Shown piece after piece: positions 10,289 through 21,397 of a stretch of 64,000 nt of DNA. The stretch comes from Paraburkholderia flava (GTDB lineage: Bacteria > Pseudomonadota > Gammaproteobacteria > Burkholderiales > Burkholderiaceae). The DNA is taken from positions 1,874,536 to 1,938,535 of the forward strand of contig NZ_SMRO01000002.1 in the NCBI RefSeq assembly GCF_004359985.1, in the 5' to 3' direction. Each line of letters starts with the position of its first letter. Within the stretch, counting starts at the first letter, position 1. The notes below the pieces were generated by a model that had not been told where the DNA came from, ran no database searches, and worked only from the letters and a program-made list of their open reading frames with translations. Position numbers and translations under genes: made by a program.

Positions 10289-11881
10289 ATGACCGACGCT
10301 TCCTCTTCCTCTTTTTCCGCCCTGCTCGATCCCGACGCACTGCCGGTGCCGCTCTTCGATGTCGCCGCGTTGCGCGCGCTCGAAACCTCGGCGGCTGCGA
10401 CGGTGCCGCCGCATGCGTTGATGGCGCGCGCAGGTGGCGCCGCTGCACGCTTCCTGCTCGAACAGATCGGCCACGGTGGGCATGCCGGCACGCCGCATCG
10501 GGTATGGATCGCGGCGGGTCCGGGCAACAACGGCGGCGACGCGCTCGTCGTCGCGACGGTGCTGCATCTCGCGGGCATTCCGGTTCAGGTATGCATGCCT
10601 GTCGACGTCAAACCCGACGATGCGCGCTGGGCGCTCGACGAAGCGCGCGCGGCGGGTGTGCCGATCGAAGCGTCGGTGCCGGCGTCGCTCGAAGCGTATG
10701 GATGGCTCGTCGATGGGTTGTTCGGGATTGGGCTCGGTCGACCGCTCGATGGTGTATTCGCGACGCTCGCCTCGCTGCTATCGGAACGTACGCGCAACGG
10801 TGGTCGCGTGCTTGCGCTCGACGTGCCGAGTGGGCTCGACAGCGACACCGGCAATGTCACGGGCGAAGGTCCGTCGGTGCGCGCAACGCATACGGTAACG
10901 TTCATCGGCGCGAAGCCCGGGCTCTTCATGGGCCTCGGGCGTGATCTCGCGGGCAACGTGCTCGTCGCGCCGCTTGGACTGAGCGCGGCTACTGCATCGA
11001 CATCGGCGGATCAACATCGCACTGCACCCCGGCTCAATGCACCGGCGTTGTTCGCCGAGCATCTGCCCGCGCGCGATTTCGCGACCCACAAGGGGACGTT
11101 CGGCAGTCTCGCGGTGGTCGGCGGCGACACGGGTATGTGCGGCGCGCCGATCCTCGCCGCGCGCGCGGCGTTGTATGCGGGCGCGGGCAAGGTGCATGTC
11201 GCGTTTCTCGGCACGGGCGCGCCTGCTTACGATCCGCCGCATCCCGAGTTGATGCTGCATGCGCTCGACGATCTGCCGCTCGCCGACATGGATGCGCTGT
11301 CGATCGGCTGCGGGATGGGTTCGCGCGACCGCGCGACGCGCGTGCTGTTCGACGCACTGCCGCTCGACGTGCCGAAGCTGCTCGATGCCGACGCGCTGAA
11401 TCTGCTCGCGCGGGACAGTGCGCTCGCCGACGCAGTGCGCGCACGCGGCACGCAGGGCGACCCATGCGTGCTGACGCCGCATCCGCTCGAGGCCGCGCGT
11501 CTGCTCGGCACCGATGCACGCGACGTGCAACGCGACCGCCTCGCGGCGGCACACACGCTTGCGGCCCGCTTCGCGAGCGTCGTCGTATTGAAAGGGACCG
11601 GCACGGTGATTGCAGCACCCGACGGCCGCGCGGCAATCAACCCCACCGGCAACGCGGCGCTTGCCACAGGCGGCACCGGCGACGTGCTCGGCGGACTGAT
11701 CGGCGCGCTGCTCGCGCAACATCTGCCCCGCTACGAAGCGGCGCTCGCAGGCGTCTATCTGCATGGGCTCGCCGCCGACACGCTGACCGCGCGCGGCGAC
11801 GGTCCCGCAGGGCTCACCGCCGGCGAACTCGCGCCGATGGTGCGCACGCTGCTGAACCGGTTGTTCTATCCGCGTGCCTGA
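10289..11881 (+). CDS. nnrDE: Bifunctional NAD(P)H-hydrate epimerase / ADP-dependent dehydratase
   Basis: Repairs damaged nicotinamide cofactors: the epimerase interconverts R- and S-NAD(P)HX, and the dehydratase converts S-NAD(P)HX back to NAD(P)H using ADP. The 530-residue protein shows both domains in order. The N-terminal YjeF_N domain (about 1-235) has GPGNNGGDALVVA. The C-terminal domain (about 245-525) has HKGTFGSLAVVGG, LTPHPLEAARLLG and NPTGNAALATGGTGDVLGG, the nucleotide and phosphate-binding loop. The ATG at 10289 gives MTDASSSS; an upstream in-frame extension from 10160 has no family character. It lies upstream of pgi on the same strand, 217 nt away. Confidence 0.94.
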   Translation: MTDASSSSFSALLDPDALPVPLFDVAALRALETSAAATVPPHALMARAGGAAARFLLEQIGHGGHAGTPHRVWIAAGPGNNGGDALVVATVLHLAGIPVQVCMPVDVKPDDARWALDEARAAGVPIEASVPASLEAYGWLVDGLFGIGLGRPLDGVFATLASLLSERTRNGGRVLALDVPSGLDSDTGNVTGEGPSVRATHTVTFIGAKPGLFMGLGRDLAGNVLVAPLGLSAATASTSADQHRTAPRLNAPALFAEHLPARDFATHKGTFGSLAVVGGDTGMCGAPILAARAALYAGAGKVHVAFLGTGAPAYDPPHPELMLHALDDLPLADMDALSIGCGMGSRDRATRVLFDALPLDVPKLLDADALNLLARDSALADAVRARGTQGDPCVLTPHPLEAARLLGTDARDVQRDRLAAAHTLAARFASVVVLKGTGTVIAAPDGRAAINPTGNAALATGGTGDVLGGLIGALLAQHLPRYEAALAGVYLHGLAADTLTARGDGPAGLTAGELAPMVRTLLNRLFYPRA

Positions 11882-12098
11882 ACATGCACGCTTGAACATC
11901 GTGTGACACGGCTGCCCGCTGCGATCCAACGCCGCTATACTGGAACACTGCGCCGCCCGGTTCATGCGGCCCGCCCGAACGCATGCAATATCCACGCAAA
12001 CTCCACGCGCCATCGGGCAGGCACGCACCGGCTTCGCATCTCGGGCGGTCGGTTGGCCACACCGCCCTTCACTTGCCTCTTCGTTAGACGGACAGTTT

Positions 12099-13721
<1,623 letters not shown>

Positions 13722-13783
13722 GCGTGTGATATTTGTGCAGCGACGGCATCTCGATGCTGTCGCTGCCGGTCATCGGAAGATGC

Positions 13784-13813
13784 AATGGCCCGCCATCGAG
13801 TGGGCCATTTTTT
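13784..13813. terminator. Intrinsic terminator between convergent pgi and ybbA-like gene
   Basis: AATGGCCC / GGGCCATT stem followed by a T run in the plus direction. It lies about 60 nt past the pgi stop and abuts the minus-strand ATPase stop codon. A second hairpin built on GCAGCGA / TCGCTGC precedes it at 13738-13767. Confidence 0.78.
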
Positions 13814-14498
13814 ATGCGAGGCGCCCGGCCTCGATCGTCACTGTCGCGTCGCAGCGTCGCGCGAGTTCGATGTCGTGTGTGACCAGCACGAGCGTCGCGC
13901 CGTTCGCCCGATTCATCTCGAACATCAGATCGATCACCGCGTGACCGGTGGCTGCGTCGAGGCTGCCGGTGGGCTCGTCGGCGAAGAGGATCGCCGGGTG
14001 CGTGACGAACGCGCGCGCCAGTGCGACACGCTGCTGCTCGCCACCCGACAGCAGCTTCGGATAATGGCCCGTACGCTTGCCGAGTCCGACCTGTTCGAGC
14101 AGTGCCCGCGCACGCGCGACCGTGTCGCGCGGGGCGAGACCGCCTTGCAGCTCGAGCGGCAACGTGACGTTTTCGAGCGCAGTCAGATGCGGCATCAACT
14201 GGAACGACTGGAACACGAAGCCGACGGAGCCGTTGCGCAGCGCTGCACGCTCGTCCTCGCCGAGCCCGGTCAGCTCGCGCCCGAGCAGTCGAACCGACCC
14301 CGCACTTGCGCTGTCCAATCCCGCGAGCAGTCCGAGCAACGTGGACTTGCCGGAACCGGACGCACCGACGATCGCGACGCTGCTGCCGGGTGCGATCGAA
14401 AGATCGATATCATCGAGGATCGTCAGTTCGCCCGTCGCATCCTGGACCCTCTTGCATAAGCCCCGTACTTCAATGACTGGATCGATTTTCTTTTGCAT
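13812..14498 (-). CDS. ybbA: ABC transporter ATP-binding protein, YbbA/LolD family
   Basis: A 228-residue MacB/LolD-type ATPase. Walker A is GASGSGKST, the signature motif is [15 protein letters not shown], Walker B is [13 protein letters not shown], and the switch His lies in [11 protein letters not shown]. In E. coli the ybbA-ybbP pair lies beside tesA and probably handles an envelope or lipid substrate. Here no permease gene is adjacent: downstream is pgi on the opposite strand, so the partner is elsewhere or was lost. The ATG at 14498 (MQKKIDPV) overlaps the start codon of the divergent tesA by two bases. The in-frame extension upstream to 14714 runs antisense through tesA and is rejected. 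Confidence 0.92.
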   Translation of the reverse strand: MQKKIDPVIEVRGLCKRVQDATGELTILDDIDLSIAPGSSVAIVGASGSGKSTLLGLLAGLDSASAGSVRLLGRELTGLGEDERAALRNGSVGFVFQSFQLMPHLTALENVTLPLELQGGLAPRDTVARARALLEQVGLGKRTGHYPKLLSGGEQQRVALARAFVTHPAILFADEPTGSLDAATGHAVIDLMFEMNRANGATLVLVTHDIELARRCDATVTIEAGRLA

Positions 14499-15192
14499 GC
14501 TGAAGCGTCGGTTGGAAGCGTGCGTTCCCGCACGGGTCGCTTTGGTCACACTGGTCGCGGCCACGAGCACCGCATCGGCATTCGCGGCAACGGCGCCCGC
14601 AGCGGCCGCTGCTGCGAATGCGCCCGCCAGGCCGGTGATCGTCGTGCTCGGCGACAGCATCTCGGCCGAATACGGTCTGCCGCGCGATACCGGCTGGGTT
14701 GCACTGATGCGCAAGCGTCTCGCGGAGAGGCCGGTCGATTATAGCGTCGCCAACGCAAGCATCAGCGGCGACACCACCAGCGGCGGCCGCGCACGTCTGC
14801 CTGCGCTGATGGAACGACTGAAGCCGTCGATCGTGATCGTCGAACTCGGTGCGAACGACGCGCTGCGCGGCGTGCCGCTCTCCGTCACCGCAGATAATCT
14901 GCGCACGATCGTCGGACTCGCGCAGCAGGGTCATGCGAAGGTGCTGCTGGTCGGCATGTACGTGCCTCCCAACTACGGCCCGGACTACACACAGAAGTTC
15001 CACGCAACCTACACGACGATCGCACAGCAGATGCATGTGTCGCTCGTTCCATTTCTCCTCGCAGGTATCGAAAACAAGCCCGAGATGTTTCAGGCCGATC
15101 AGATGCATCCCAACGAGCAGGCACAGCGCCTGCTACTCGACAACGTGTGGCCGACGCTCAAGCCGCTGCTCCGTACCGGCGTTGCACGCTGA
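14497..15192 (+). CDS. tesA: Arylesterase / acyl-CoA thioesterase I, periplasmic SGNH hydrolase
   Basis: A 231-residue GDSL/SGNH hydrolase related to E. coli TesA, which hydrolyses acyl-CoA thioesters, aryl esters and lysophospholipids. An N-terminal signal peptide and Ala-rich linker (residues 1-45) imply periplasmic location. Block I is VLGDSISAEYG with the nucleophile Ser54, block III is ELGANDALRG (oxyanion Asn), and block V is DQMHPNEQAQ with the catalytic Asp and His. The ATG at 14497 overlaps the divergent ATPase start (shared bases in CATG). A small lipoprotein gene follows 117 nt downstream. Confidence 0.92.
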   Translation: MLKRRLEACVPARVALVTLVAATSTASAFAATAPAAAAAANAPARPVIVVLGDSISAEYGLPRDTGWVALMRKRLAERPVDYSVANASISGDTTSGGRARLPALMERLKPSIVIVELGANDALRGVPLSVTADNLRTIVGLAQQGHAKVLLVGMYVPPNYGPDYTQKFHATYTTIAQQMHVSLVPFLLAGIENKPEMFQADQMHPNEQAQRLLLDNVWPTLKPLLRTGVAR

Positions 15193-15309
15193 AACGTCTG
15201 CTAACACCTTGTTGCGAAATGGGAGGAACACGATCGGTGAGGCTGTATCTGACTCTATCGCGTGACCTTGAAAATCCGGCTCGATTCGAGCGATCCTGAA
15301 GGAGAGAAC

Positions 15310-15651
15310 GTGAAATACTTACCGCTTATCGCGCTGACCGTTGCAATCTCTGCGTGTGCCGCGCAACAGCCGGCCGTGCAGTCCGTCGGACAAAGTCAGC
15401 AGCCACCGGGGGCGGTCGCTCAGTGCATCGCCAAGAAGTGGGCTGATTCGTCGCAGCAACAGGTCGTGTCGCAGGACGCGCTTGCGAACGATCAGGCTGT
15501 CGACGTGTATGTGCCGGGTCAGCAGCCACCGAACGGTTCCGCAGCGGTCGTGCGTCCGTCGCGTAGCGGTCAGGGCTCGTGGGTGGGCTTCCGCTCCGCA
15601 GGCGGTGGTGCCGATGGCGGCGCTGCCGGCAGCATCAGCGCGTGCCTGTAA
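15310..15651 (+). CDS. Small putative lipoprotein of unknown function
   Basis: A 113-residue protein I do not recognise. The N-terminus KYLPLIALTVAISAC fits a lipoprotein signal, with the lipobox Cys at residue 16. The mature part is rich in Gln, Ser and Gly, has a QCIAKKW segment, and ends in SISACL, giving two mature-region Cys that could pair. The start is GTG at 15310, chosen because GAAGGAGAG lies just upstream and the lipoprotein signal begins directly at it; the in-frame ATG-less upstream part from 15262 lacks character. It is followed by a strong bidirectional terminator shared with ppiD. Confidence 0.7.
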   Translation: MKYLPLIALTVAISACAAQQPAVQSVGQSQQPPGAVAQCIAKKWADSSQQQVVSQDALANDQAVDVYVPGQQPPNGSAAVVRPSRSGQGSWVGFRSAGGGADGGAAGSISACL

Positions 15652-15695
15652 CGTTTGACGTGTGACGGTGCGACGCGCACGCCGCGTTGCATAGC

Positions 15696-15723
15696 AAAAA
15701 GCCCCGCATTTGCGGGGCTTTTT
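15696..15723. terminator. Bidirectional intrinsic terminator, lipoprotein gene / ppiD
   Basis: Perfect 13-bp stem AAAAAGCCCCGCA / TGCGGGGCTTTTT with a TT loop. T runs serve both directions, between the convergent lipoprotein gene and ppiD. Confidence 0.93.
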
Positions 15724-15757
15724 GTTTGTCCGGCTTGATCGTTATGCGGTCGACGCG

Positions 15758-17692
15758 TTACTGATCTCCACCATTCTGCGAACCGTCGAGCGAACCGTAG
15801 GTCTTCACCTTCGAACGATCACGCAGCGCATCGAGATAGCTTTCGACTTCCGACTGCGCTTCGACCTGCGCGATCTGCTGCTGCGCGCCGGCAAGACGTT
15901 GCGCATCGACAGCGGCACCCGGCAACACAGCATTAACGCGATAGATCACGTAGCCGTCGTCGCCGAGATCCACACCGACGTAAGCCGGCAATTTTTGCGC
16001 GTCGACCTTGTAGATTGCACTCAGTGCCGAAGGCGGAACGCCCTGCGCATCGCTACGCGATACCTTCAGCGCGGAAGAAAATCCCGCGGTCGATTTCGAT
16101 TTCTCGAATTCGGCAAGTTTCGCTGCGCCATCCTTGCGCGCCATCTCGGCCGACTGCGTCGCGATCACTTTCTGACGCACCGCGTCCTTGATCGTATCGA
16201 GCGGAGGAACGGCAGCCGCCTTGAAGTCGGTCACATGTGCGGCGATCAGCGTGCTGTTGCCGACGTCGATGGCCTGCGTGTTGTTGCGATCCTTCGTGGC
16301 ATCGCTTGCGAACACGGCAGCGAGGAACTTCGCGTTGTTCAGCGGGCTGTCGGGCGGCAGCGTCGCGTTCGGCTGCGGCGTCACCGTCGCGGTCTGGATC
16401 TGCAGCTTGTATTTGTCGGCTGCGGGCTGCAGGCTCTTCGCCTGTTCGTAGACCGTCGACGTGAAGCCTTCCGCGTCGTCGCCGAACGCCTTCGTCGCCT
16501 GCTGCGCTTTCACGTCCTTCGCGATTGCGTCTTTCACTTCGTCGAACGGCTTAGTTTCCGCCGGCTTCACGTCCGTCACCTTGACGATGTGATAACCGAA
16601 GTCCGTCTGCACGAGATCGCTGATCTCATCCTTCTTCAGCTTGAACACGGCGTCGTCGAATGCCTGGCCGCCTGCGATCATGCCGCGCGAGAAGTAACCG
16701 AGATCGCCGCCCTTCGATGCCGAGCCCGGGTCCTGCGAATTCTGCTGCGCAATCTGCGCGAACTGATCCGGATGGGCCTTCACTTGCGCGAGCACGGCTT
16801 CGGCTTTTTCCTTCGCCTTCGCTTTATCTGCTGCGCTTGCATCCTTCGGCACGGCGATCAGGATGTGACTCGCGCGCACGGTGCCTTCGGTGCGGTAGTG
16901 CGCGATGTTGTCGTCGTAGTATTTTTTCAGATCGGCGTCAGTCGGTTGAGCCGATGCGGCGAGCAGCGTCGGCGACAGCACCAGATACTGGATCGTTGCC
17001 GTCGCGGGCGTCGCGAAATCGTTGTGATGCGCGTCGTAGTACGCCTGGAGTTGTGCGTCGGTCGGCTGGACCTTCGCGGCGTAGTCTTTCGCGTGGAATG
17101 CGAGGCCCTGCACTTCGCGCTGCTGGTCGGCGAGTTCGGTCAGATGCTGCGCCAGCGTCTTCGACGTGAATGCGCTCGACACGATGCTCGACGGCAATTG
17201 CTGCATGGCAAGGCTGTAGCGCACGCGCTCCTGATATTGATCAGGCGTCATGCCCTGCATCGCGAGCAACTGCGTATAGCGCTCGACGTCGATCGAACCA
17301 TCGGGCTTCTTCATCGACGAGATGATCGGGTCGTTCAACAACACGCGACGCACGGCGTCGTCGGAGGCGGTCAGATTCAGGCGCTGCGTTTCGTCGGCCA
17401 GCACGCGTTGCTGGATCATGCCGTCGAGCACCTGCTTGCGGCTCTCCGGCGTGTCGAACAGCTTCGCGTCGAACCGTGCACCGAGCTGCTGACGCGCATT
17501 GTCGAGTTGCTGACGCATCGCGTTGTCGTAGTCGGCCCGCGCGATCTTGTGGCCATTGACGCTCGCCACATTCGCGCTTTCGTCGAAGAAACCGCGGAAA
17601 CCCTGAATGCCCACGAAACCCAAACCCGGCAGGATGACCAGGATGAGCATGAACATCATCAGGCGTTGGTGATTGCGGAAGAAATCGAGCAT
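15758..17692 (-). CDS. ppiD: Periplasmic folding chaperone / parvulin PpiD (SurA-N-like)
   Basis: A 644-residue, inner-membrane-anchored foldase that meets proteins leaving the Sec translocon. It begins MLDFFRNHQRLMMFML, and residues 12-30 form the single membrane anchor. The N-terminal SurA-like region contains NAMRQQLDNARQQLGARFD. A parvulin domain around residues 235-340 has RASHILIAVPKDA, QNSQDPGSASKGGDLGYF and TDFGYHIVKVTD, followed by further SurA-like chaperone segments. The ATG at 17692 is the normal family start; 35 extra in-frame residues upstream are not family-like. It follows lon-hupB-tRNA-tRNA on the same strand, matching the lon-hupB-ppiD order of other proteobacteria. Confidence 0.93.
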   Translation of the reverse strand: MLDFFRNHQRLMMFMLILVILPGLGFVGIQGFRGFFDESANVASVNGHKIARADYDNAMRQQLDNARQQLGARFDAKLFDTPESRKQVLDGMIQQRVLADETQRLNLTASDDAVRRVLLNDPIISSMKKPDGSIDVERYTQLLAMQGMTPDQYQERVRYSLAMQQLPSSIVSSAFTSKTLAQHLTELADQQREVQGLAFHAKDYAAKVQPTDAQLQAYYDAHHNDFATPATATIQYLVLSPTLLAASAQPTDADLKKYYDDNIAHYRTEGTVRASHILIAVPKDASAADKAKAKEKAEAVLAQVKAHPDQFAQIAQQNSQDPGSASKGGDLGYFSRGMIAGGQAFDDAVFKLKKDEISDLVQTDFGYHIVKVTDVKPAETKPFDEVKDAIAKDVKAQQATKAFGDDAEGFTSTVYEQAKSLQPAADKYKLQIQTATVTPQPNATLPPDSPLNNAKFLAAVFASDATKDRNNTQAIDVGNSTLIAAHVTDFKAAAVPPLDTIKDAVRQKVIATQSAEMARKDGAAKLAEFEKSKSTAGFSSALKVSRSDAQGVPPSALSAIYKVDAQKLPAYVGVDLGDDGYVIYRVNAVLPGAAVDAQRLAGAQQQIAQVEAQSEVESYLDALRDRSKVKTYGSLDGSQNGGDQ

Positions 17693-17936
17693 GCGTGAGG
17701 GTGTCAAAAACAGAACGCCCGATATTACAACAGCGGGCAATAAAAAAGACGAACCGGAGTTCGCCTTTCGAGAATACGGGCGGAGTGGACGGGACACGCC
17801 CGGACCACCCTAACTCATTGATTCGCAGAGGACCGCTACCGGCGAATCCCTCTGGAGCGCACCTGCGCAGGCGCGTCTTCATCAATTCGGCGATTGTATC
17901 AGGCGGGCCGCACGATGGGCATGTTGGCGATGCCCA

Positions 17937-17967
17937 AAAAGAAAAACCCGCTGGACATCAGCGGGTT
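17937..17967 (-). terminator. Intrinsic terminator after tRNA-Asp
   Basis: On the minus strand, AACCCGCTG / CAGCGGGTT stem followed by TTTCTTTTT, 11 nt past the tRNA-Asp 3' end. It ends the hupB/tRNA unit before ppiD. Confidence 0.88.
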
Positions 17968-17977
17968 CTGCTTTATC

Positions 17978-18054
17978 TGGCGGAGTGGACGGGACTCGAA
18001 CCCGCGACCCCCGGCGTGACAGGCCGGTATTCTAACCAACTGAACTACCACTCC
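17978..18054 (-). tRNA. tRNA-Asp (GUC)
   Basis: The minus strand reads GGAGTGG (acceptor) with D-arm AGTTCAGTTGGTTAGAA, anticodon loop containing GTC (CCTGTCACG), T-arm GGTTCGAGTC and matching CCACTCC, then G and an encoded CCA. 77 nt, complete cloverleaf by eye. It lies 47 nt downstream of tRNA-Val. Confidence 0.96.
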
Positions 18055-18101
18055 TTTACGCCTGCTTGTCGCTGACCGCCTGTGCGGTCGCGACGCGAAA
18101 C

Positions 18102-18177
18102 TGGTGGGTGCTGAGAGGCTCGAACTCCCGACCTACGCCTTGTAAGGGCGCCGCTCTACCAACTGAGCTAAGCACCC
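18102..18177 (-). tRNA. tRNA-Val (UAC)
   Basis: The minus strand reads GGGTGCT (acceptor), D-arm TAGCTCAGTTGGTAGAGC, anticodon loop CTTACAA with anticodon TAC, T-arm GAGTTCGAGCCTC, AGCACCC, then ACCA. 76 nt with encoded CCA. It lies between hupB and tRNA-Asp. Confidence 0.96.
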
Positions 18178-18254
18178 GTTTCGCGATACTGCGGTGCGCT
18201 TGCTACTCGCTTGCTGCCTGATCTTGAACACCCGACCCAAGCGACAAGAGCCCG

Positions 18255-18527
18255 CTAGTTTAGCGCATCCTTCAGGGCTTTTCCAGGCCTAAATTTGGGC
18301 ACTTTCGCTGCCTTGATCTTGATCGCCGCGCCCGTGCGAGGATTGCGGCCTGTGCGTGCGGTGCGCTTGCCGACCGCGAACGTACCGAAGCCCACCAGCG
18401 TGACCGAACCACCCTTCTTCAACGTGCCTTTGACGCCACCGATCACTGCATCGAGTGCGCGCCCTGCTGCGGCCTTCGAGATATCGGCTTGCTGCGCAAT
18501 ATGGTCGATCAATTCCGTTTTGTTCAT
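18255..18527 (-). CDS. hupB: DNA-binding protein HU, beta type
   Basis: HU is a small histone-like protein that bends DNA without strong sequence preference. The 90-residue protein starts [20 protein letters not shown] and has the G-F-G-T-F beta-ribbon base ([14 protein letters not shown]), the conserved arm motif [12 protein letters not shown] and the C-terminal [11 protein letters not shown]. The ATG at 18527 follows a purine-rich stretch (GGGGGTTGGA on the minus strand). Its place after lon and before ppiD is the conserved proteobacterial order. No terminator is seen before tRNA-Val, so the mRNA and tRNAs may be read through together. Confidence 0.97.
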   Translation of the reverse strand: MNKTELIDHIAQQADISKAAAGRALDAVIGGVKGTLKKGGSVTLVGFGTFAVGKRTARTGRNPRTGAAIKIKAAKVPKFRPGKALKDALN

Positions 18528-18796
18528 TCCAACCCCCGAGAATGTTTTGGGCAATCGTGACAGCGCATGTGTGCGCCGGAGAGATATTGAAGTGGCCCGG
18601 CCCAAACCCGAATGCTGGGCCAGCCCGAACGCCGGGCCAGGTAATTAGAATGGGCCGAAACCCTTGTGTCAAGCGGGGTTGAGCCTGATACGGCGCGCTG
18701 TGCGAAGGCGTTTTCGTCACCGGATATTGCGTGTGTCCGATGCACGTGCAACGGATCCGGGCACGATGTGGACATCGTGCGAGAAATCTGCGGACA

Positions 18797-18826
18797 TAAA
18801 AAAACCCGCGGACGAGGCCGCGGGTT
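18797..18826 (-). terminator. Intrinsic terminator of lon
   Basis: On the minus strand, 9-bp stem AACCCGCGG / CCGCGGGTT followed by a run of T residues, about 25 nt past the lon stop codon. Confidence 0.93.
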
Positions 18827-18848
18827 TCTGGACTACGACGTGCGATCG

Positions 18849-21272
18849 TCAGTGCTTCACGACTTCGCCGGTGCTGCTGTCCTTTGCCGGTTCCGCAGCG
18901 ACAGCTTCCGCGGCTTTCGGCTCTTCTTCGGGCAGCGGTTGCGGCACACGTTCGAGAGCAAGTTCGAGCACCTTGTCGATCCAGCGGACCGGCACGATTT
19001 CGATCGAGTTCTTCACGTTGTCCGGAATCTCCGTCAAGTCCTTGACGTTCTCTTCCGGAATCAGCACCAGCTTGATCCCACCGCGATGCGCTGCGAGCAG
19101 CTTTTCCTTCAGCCCGCCGATCGGCAGCACTTCGCCGCGCAGCGTGATCTCGCCCGTCATCGCGACGTCCGCGCGAACCGGAATACCGGTCAACACCGAC
19201 ACCAGCGCGGTTGTCATCGCCACGCCGGCAGACGGACCGTCCTTCGGCGTCGCACCTTCCGGCACGTGGATGTGGATGTCCTTCTTCTCGAACGCTTCGT
19301 CCTTGACACCGAGACGACGCGAACGCGAACGCACGACCGAGCGCGCCGCTTCGACGGATTCCTTCATCACGTCGCCGAGCGAACCCGTGCGGATCACGTT
19401 ACCCTTGCCAGGCATCACCGCCGCTTCGATCGTCAGCAGATCGCCGCCGACTTCCGTCCACGCGAGGCCCGTGACCTGACCGGTCTGGTTTTCCTTCGCT
19501 GCCAGACCGAAGTCGTACTTGCGCACGCCGAGGAACGTGTCGAGGTTAGTGCCGTCGACCTTCACCGCGCCTTCCGCCTTCTTCAGCAGAAGCATCTTCA
19601 CGACCTTGCGGCAGATCTTCGAAATTTCACGCTCGAGCGAACGCACGCCCGCTTCACGCGTGTAGTAACGAATGATGTCGCGGATAGCCTGCTCCGTGAC
19701 GTCGATCTCATCCGCCTTCAGACCGTTGTTCTTCTTCTGCTTCGGCAACAGATAGCGTTGCGCGATGCTGACCTTCTCGTCTTCCGTGTAACCGGCCAGA
19801 CGGATCACTTCCATCCGGTCGAGCAACGGCGGCGGAATGTTCAGCGAGTTCGACGTCGCGACGAACATCACGTCCGACAGATCGAAGTCGACTTCGACGT
19901 AGTGATCGGCGAACGTATGGTTCTGTTCGGGATCGAGCACCTCGAGCAGCGCCGACGACGGATCGCCGCGGAAATCCTGTCCCATCTTGTCGACTTCGTC
20001 GAGCAGGAAGAGCGGATTACGCACTGCGACTTTCGTCAGGCTCTGCAGGATCTTGCCCGGCATCGAACCGATATACGTCCGGCGGTGACCGCGGATTTCC
20101 GCTTCGTCACGCACCCCACCGAGCGCCATGCGAACGAACTTGCGGTTCGTCGCGCGTGCGATCGACTGGCCCAGTGACGTCTTACCGACACCCGGAGGCC
20201 CAACGAGGCACAGGATCGGCGCCTTGACCTTTTCGACGCGCTGCTGGACCGCGAGATACTCGAGAATGCGTTCCTTCACTTTCTCGAGACCGAAGTGGTC
20301 TTCGTCGAGCACGCGTTCCGCATTCGAGAGGTCGTTGTTGACCTTGCTCTTCTTGCGCCACGGCAGGCCGATCAGCGTGTCGATGTAGTTGCGCACGACC
20401 GTCGCTTCCGCCGACATCGGCGACATCAACTTGAGCTTCTTCAGCTCCGCGTCGGCCTTCTTCTTCGCTTCCTTCGGCATCCGGGCAGCGGTGATGCGCT
20501 TCTCGAGTTCTTCGAGATCGGCGCCTTCTTCACCTTCACCCAGTTCCTTCTGGATCGCCTTGACCTGTTCGTTCAGGTAGTACTCGCGCTGGCTCTTTTC
20601 CATCTGACGCTTCACGCGCCCACGGATGCGCTTCTCCACCTGGAGAATGTCGATCTCGGCTTCGAGTTGCGCGAGCAGATGCTCGAGGCGCTCGATAACC
20701 GGGAACATTTCGAGAATGTGCTGCTTCTGGTCGAGCTTCAGCGGCAGATGTGCGGCGATGGTGTCCGCGAGACGGCCCGCTTCGTCGATACCCGACAGCG
20801 AGGTAAGAATTTCCGGCGGGATCTTCTTGTTCAGCTTCACGTACTGGTCGAACTGCGACACGATCGCGCGGCGCAGCGCTTCAGTTTCGGCGCTGTCGGC
20901 GTGGTCGGGTTCGAGCGGCATGACTTCGCACGAGAACTGCGTTTCCTGTTCTTCGATGGAAAGCGTCTTCGCGCGCTGCAGCCCTTCGACGAGCACCTTC
21001 ACCGTGCCGTCGGGCAGCTTCAGCATCTGCAGGATGTTGGCCACACACCCTACTTCATACATGTCCTTTTCAGTCGGCTCGTCTTTGGCCGCCGTTTTCT
21101 GGGCGACCAGCATGATGTGCTTGCCGCCTTCCATCGCGACTTCGAGCGCCTTGATCGATTTCGGTCGACCGACGAACAGCGGAATCACCATGTGCGGGAA
21201 CACGACGACGTCACGCAGCGGGAGCAGCGGGAGCGTGATGCGTTCCGGCGGGAGGAGTTGGGTTCCTGACAT
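18849..21272 (-). CDS. lon: ATP-dependent protease Lon
   Basis: Cytosolic AAA+ serine protease that degrades misfolded and regulatory proteins. The 807 residues hold the N-terminal substrate-binding domain ([15 protein letters not shown]), the ATPase (Walker [10 protein letters not shown], Walker [13 protein letters not shown]), and the C-terminal protease with catalytic Ser in [11 protein letters not shown] and Lys in [12 protein letters not shown]. Start choice: ATG at 21272 (MSGTQLLPP) has GGGGA about 8 nt upstream and matches the usual N-terminus; an ATG two codons earlier (21278) sits too close to that site. An intrinsic terminator separates it from clpX, so it is probably its own unit. 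Confidence 0.97.
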   Translation of the reverse strand: MSGTQLLPPERITLPLLPLRDVVVFPHMVIPLFVGRPKSIKALEVAMEGGKHIMLVAQKTAAKDEPTEKDMYEVGCVANILQMLKLPDGTVKVLVEGLQRAKTLSIEEQETQFSCEVMPLEPDHADSAETEALRRAIVSQFDQYVKLNKKIPPEILTSLSGIDEAGRLADTIAAHLPLKLDQKQHILEMFPVIERLEHLLAQLEAEIDILQVEKRIRGRVKRQMEKSQREYYLNEQVKAIQKELGEGEEGADLEELEKRITAARMPKEAKKKADAELKKLKLMSPMSAEATVVRNYIDTLIGLPWRKKSKVNNDLSNAERVLDEDHFGLEKVKERILEYLAVQQRVEKVKAPILCLVGPPGVGKTSLGQSIARATNRKFVRMALGGVRDEAEIRGHRRTYIGSMPGKILQSLTKVAVRNPLFLLDEVDKMGQDFRGDPSSALLEVLDPEQNHTFADHYVEVDFDLSDVMFVATSNSLNIPPPLLDRMEVIRLAGYTEDEKVSIAQRYLLPKQKKNNGLKADEIDVTEQAIRDIIRYYTREAGVRSLEREISKICRKVVKMLLLKKAEGAVKVDGTNLDTFLGVRKYDFGLAAKENQTGQVTGLAWTEVGGDLLTIEAAVMPGKGNVIRTGSLGDVMKESVEAARSVVRSRSRRLGVKDEAFEKKDIHIHVPEGATPKDGPSAGVAMTTALVSVLTGIPVRADVAMTGEITLRGEVLPIGGLKEKLLAAHRGGIKLVLIPEENVKDLTEIPDNVKNSIEIVPVRWIDKVLELALERVPQPLPEEEPKAAEAVAAEPAKDSSTGEVVKH

Positions 21273-21361
21273 TTTCATTTCCCCATGAGTGGAATCAGTT
21301 CGTTCGGTAGTTGAGGCCAGCAAAAAAGATTGCAAGCCTCCGCGGGTGGGAAAAGTTCAGT

Positions 21362-21389
21362 GACCACAAAATTTACTGCACGACCACAA
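21362..21389 (-). promoter_or_regulatory. Direct repeat upstream of lon
   Basis: The octamer TTGTGGTC (minus strand) occurs twice, at 21382-21389 and 21362-21369, exactly 20 bp apart and 90-117 nt before the lon start. This is the spacing of two sites on one DNA face. The binding protein is unknown. Confidence 0.4.
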
Positions 21390-21397
21390 GATAAACG

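Noticed and set aside
15710..17698. Long open frame antisense to ppiD
   Set aside because: Same compositional shadow effect; ppiD has full family motifs on the other strand.
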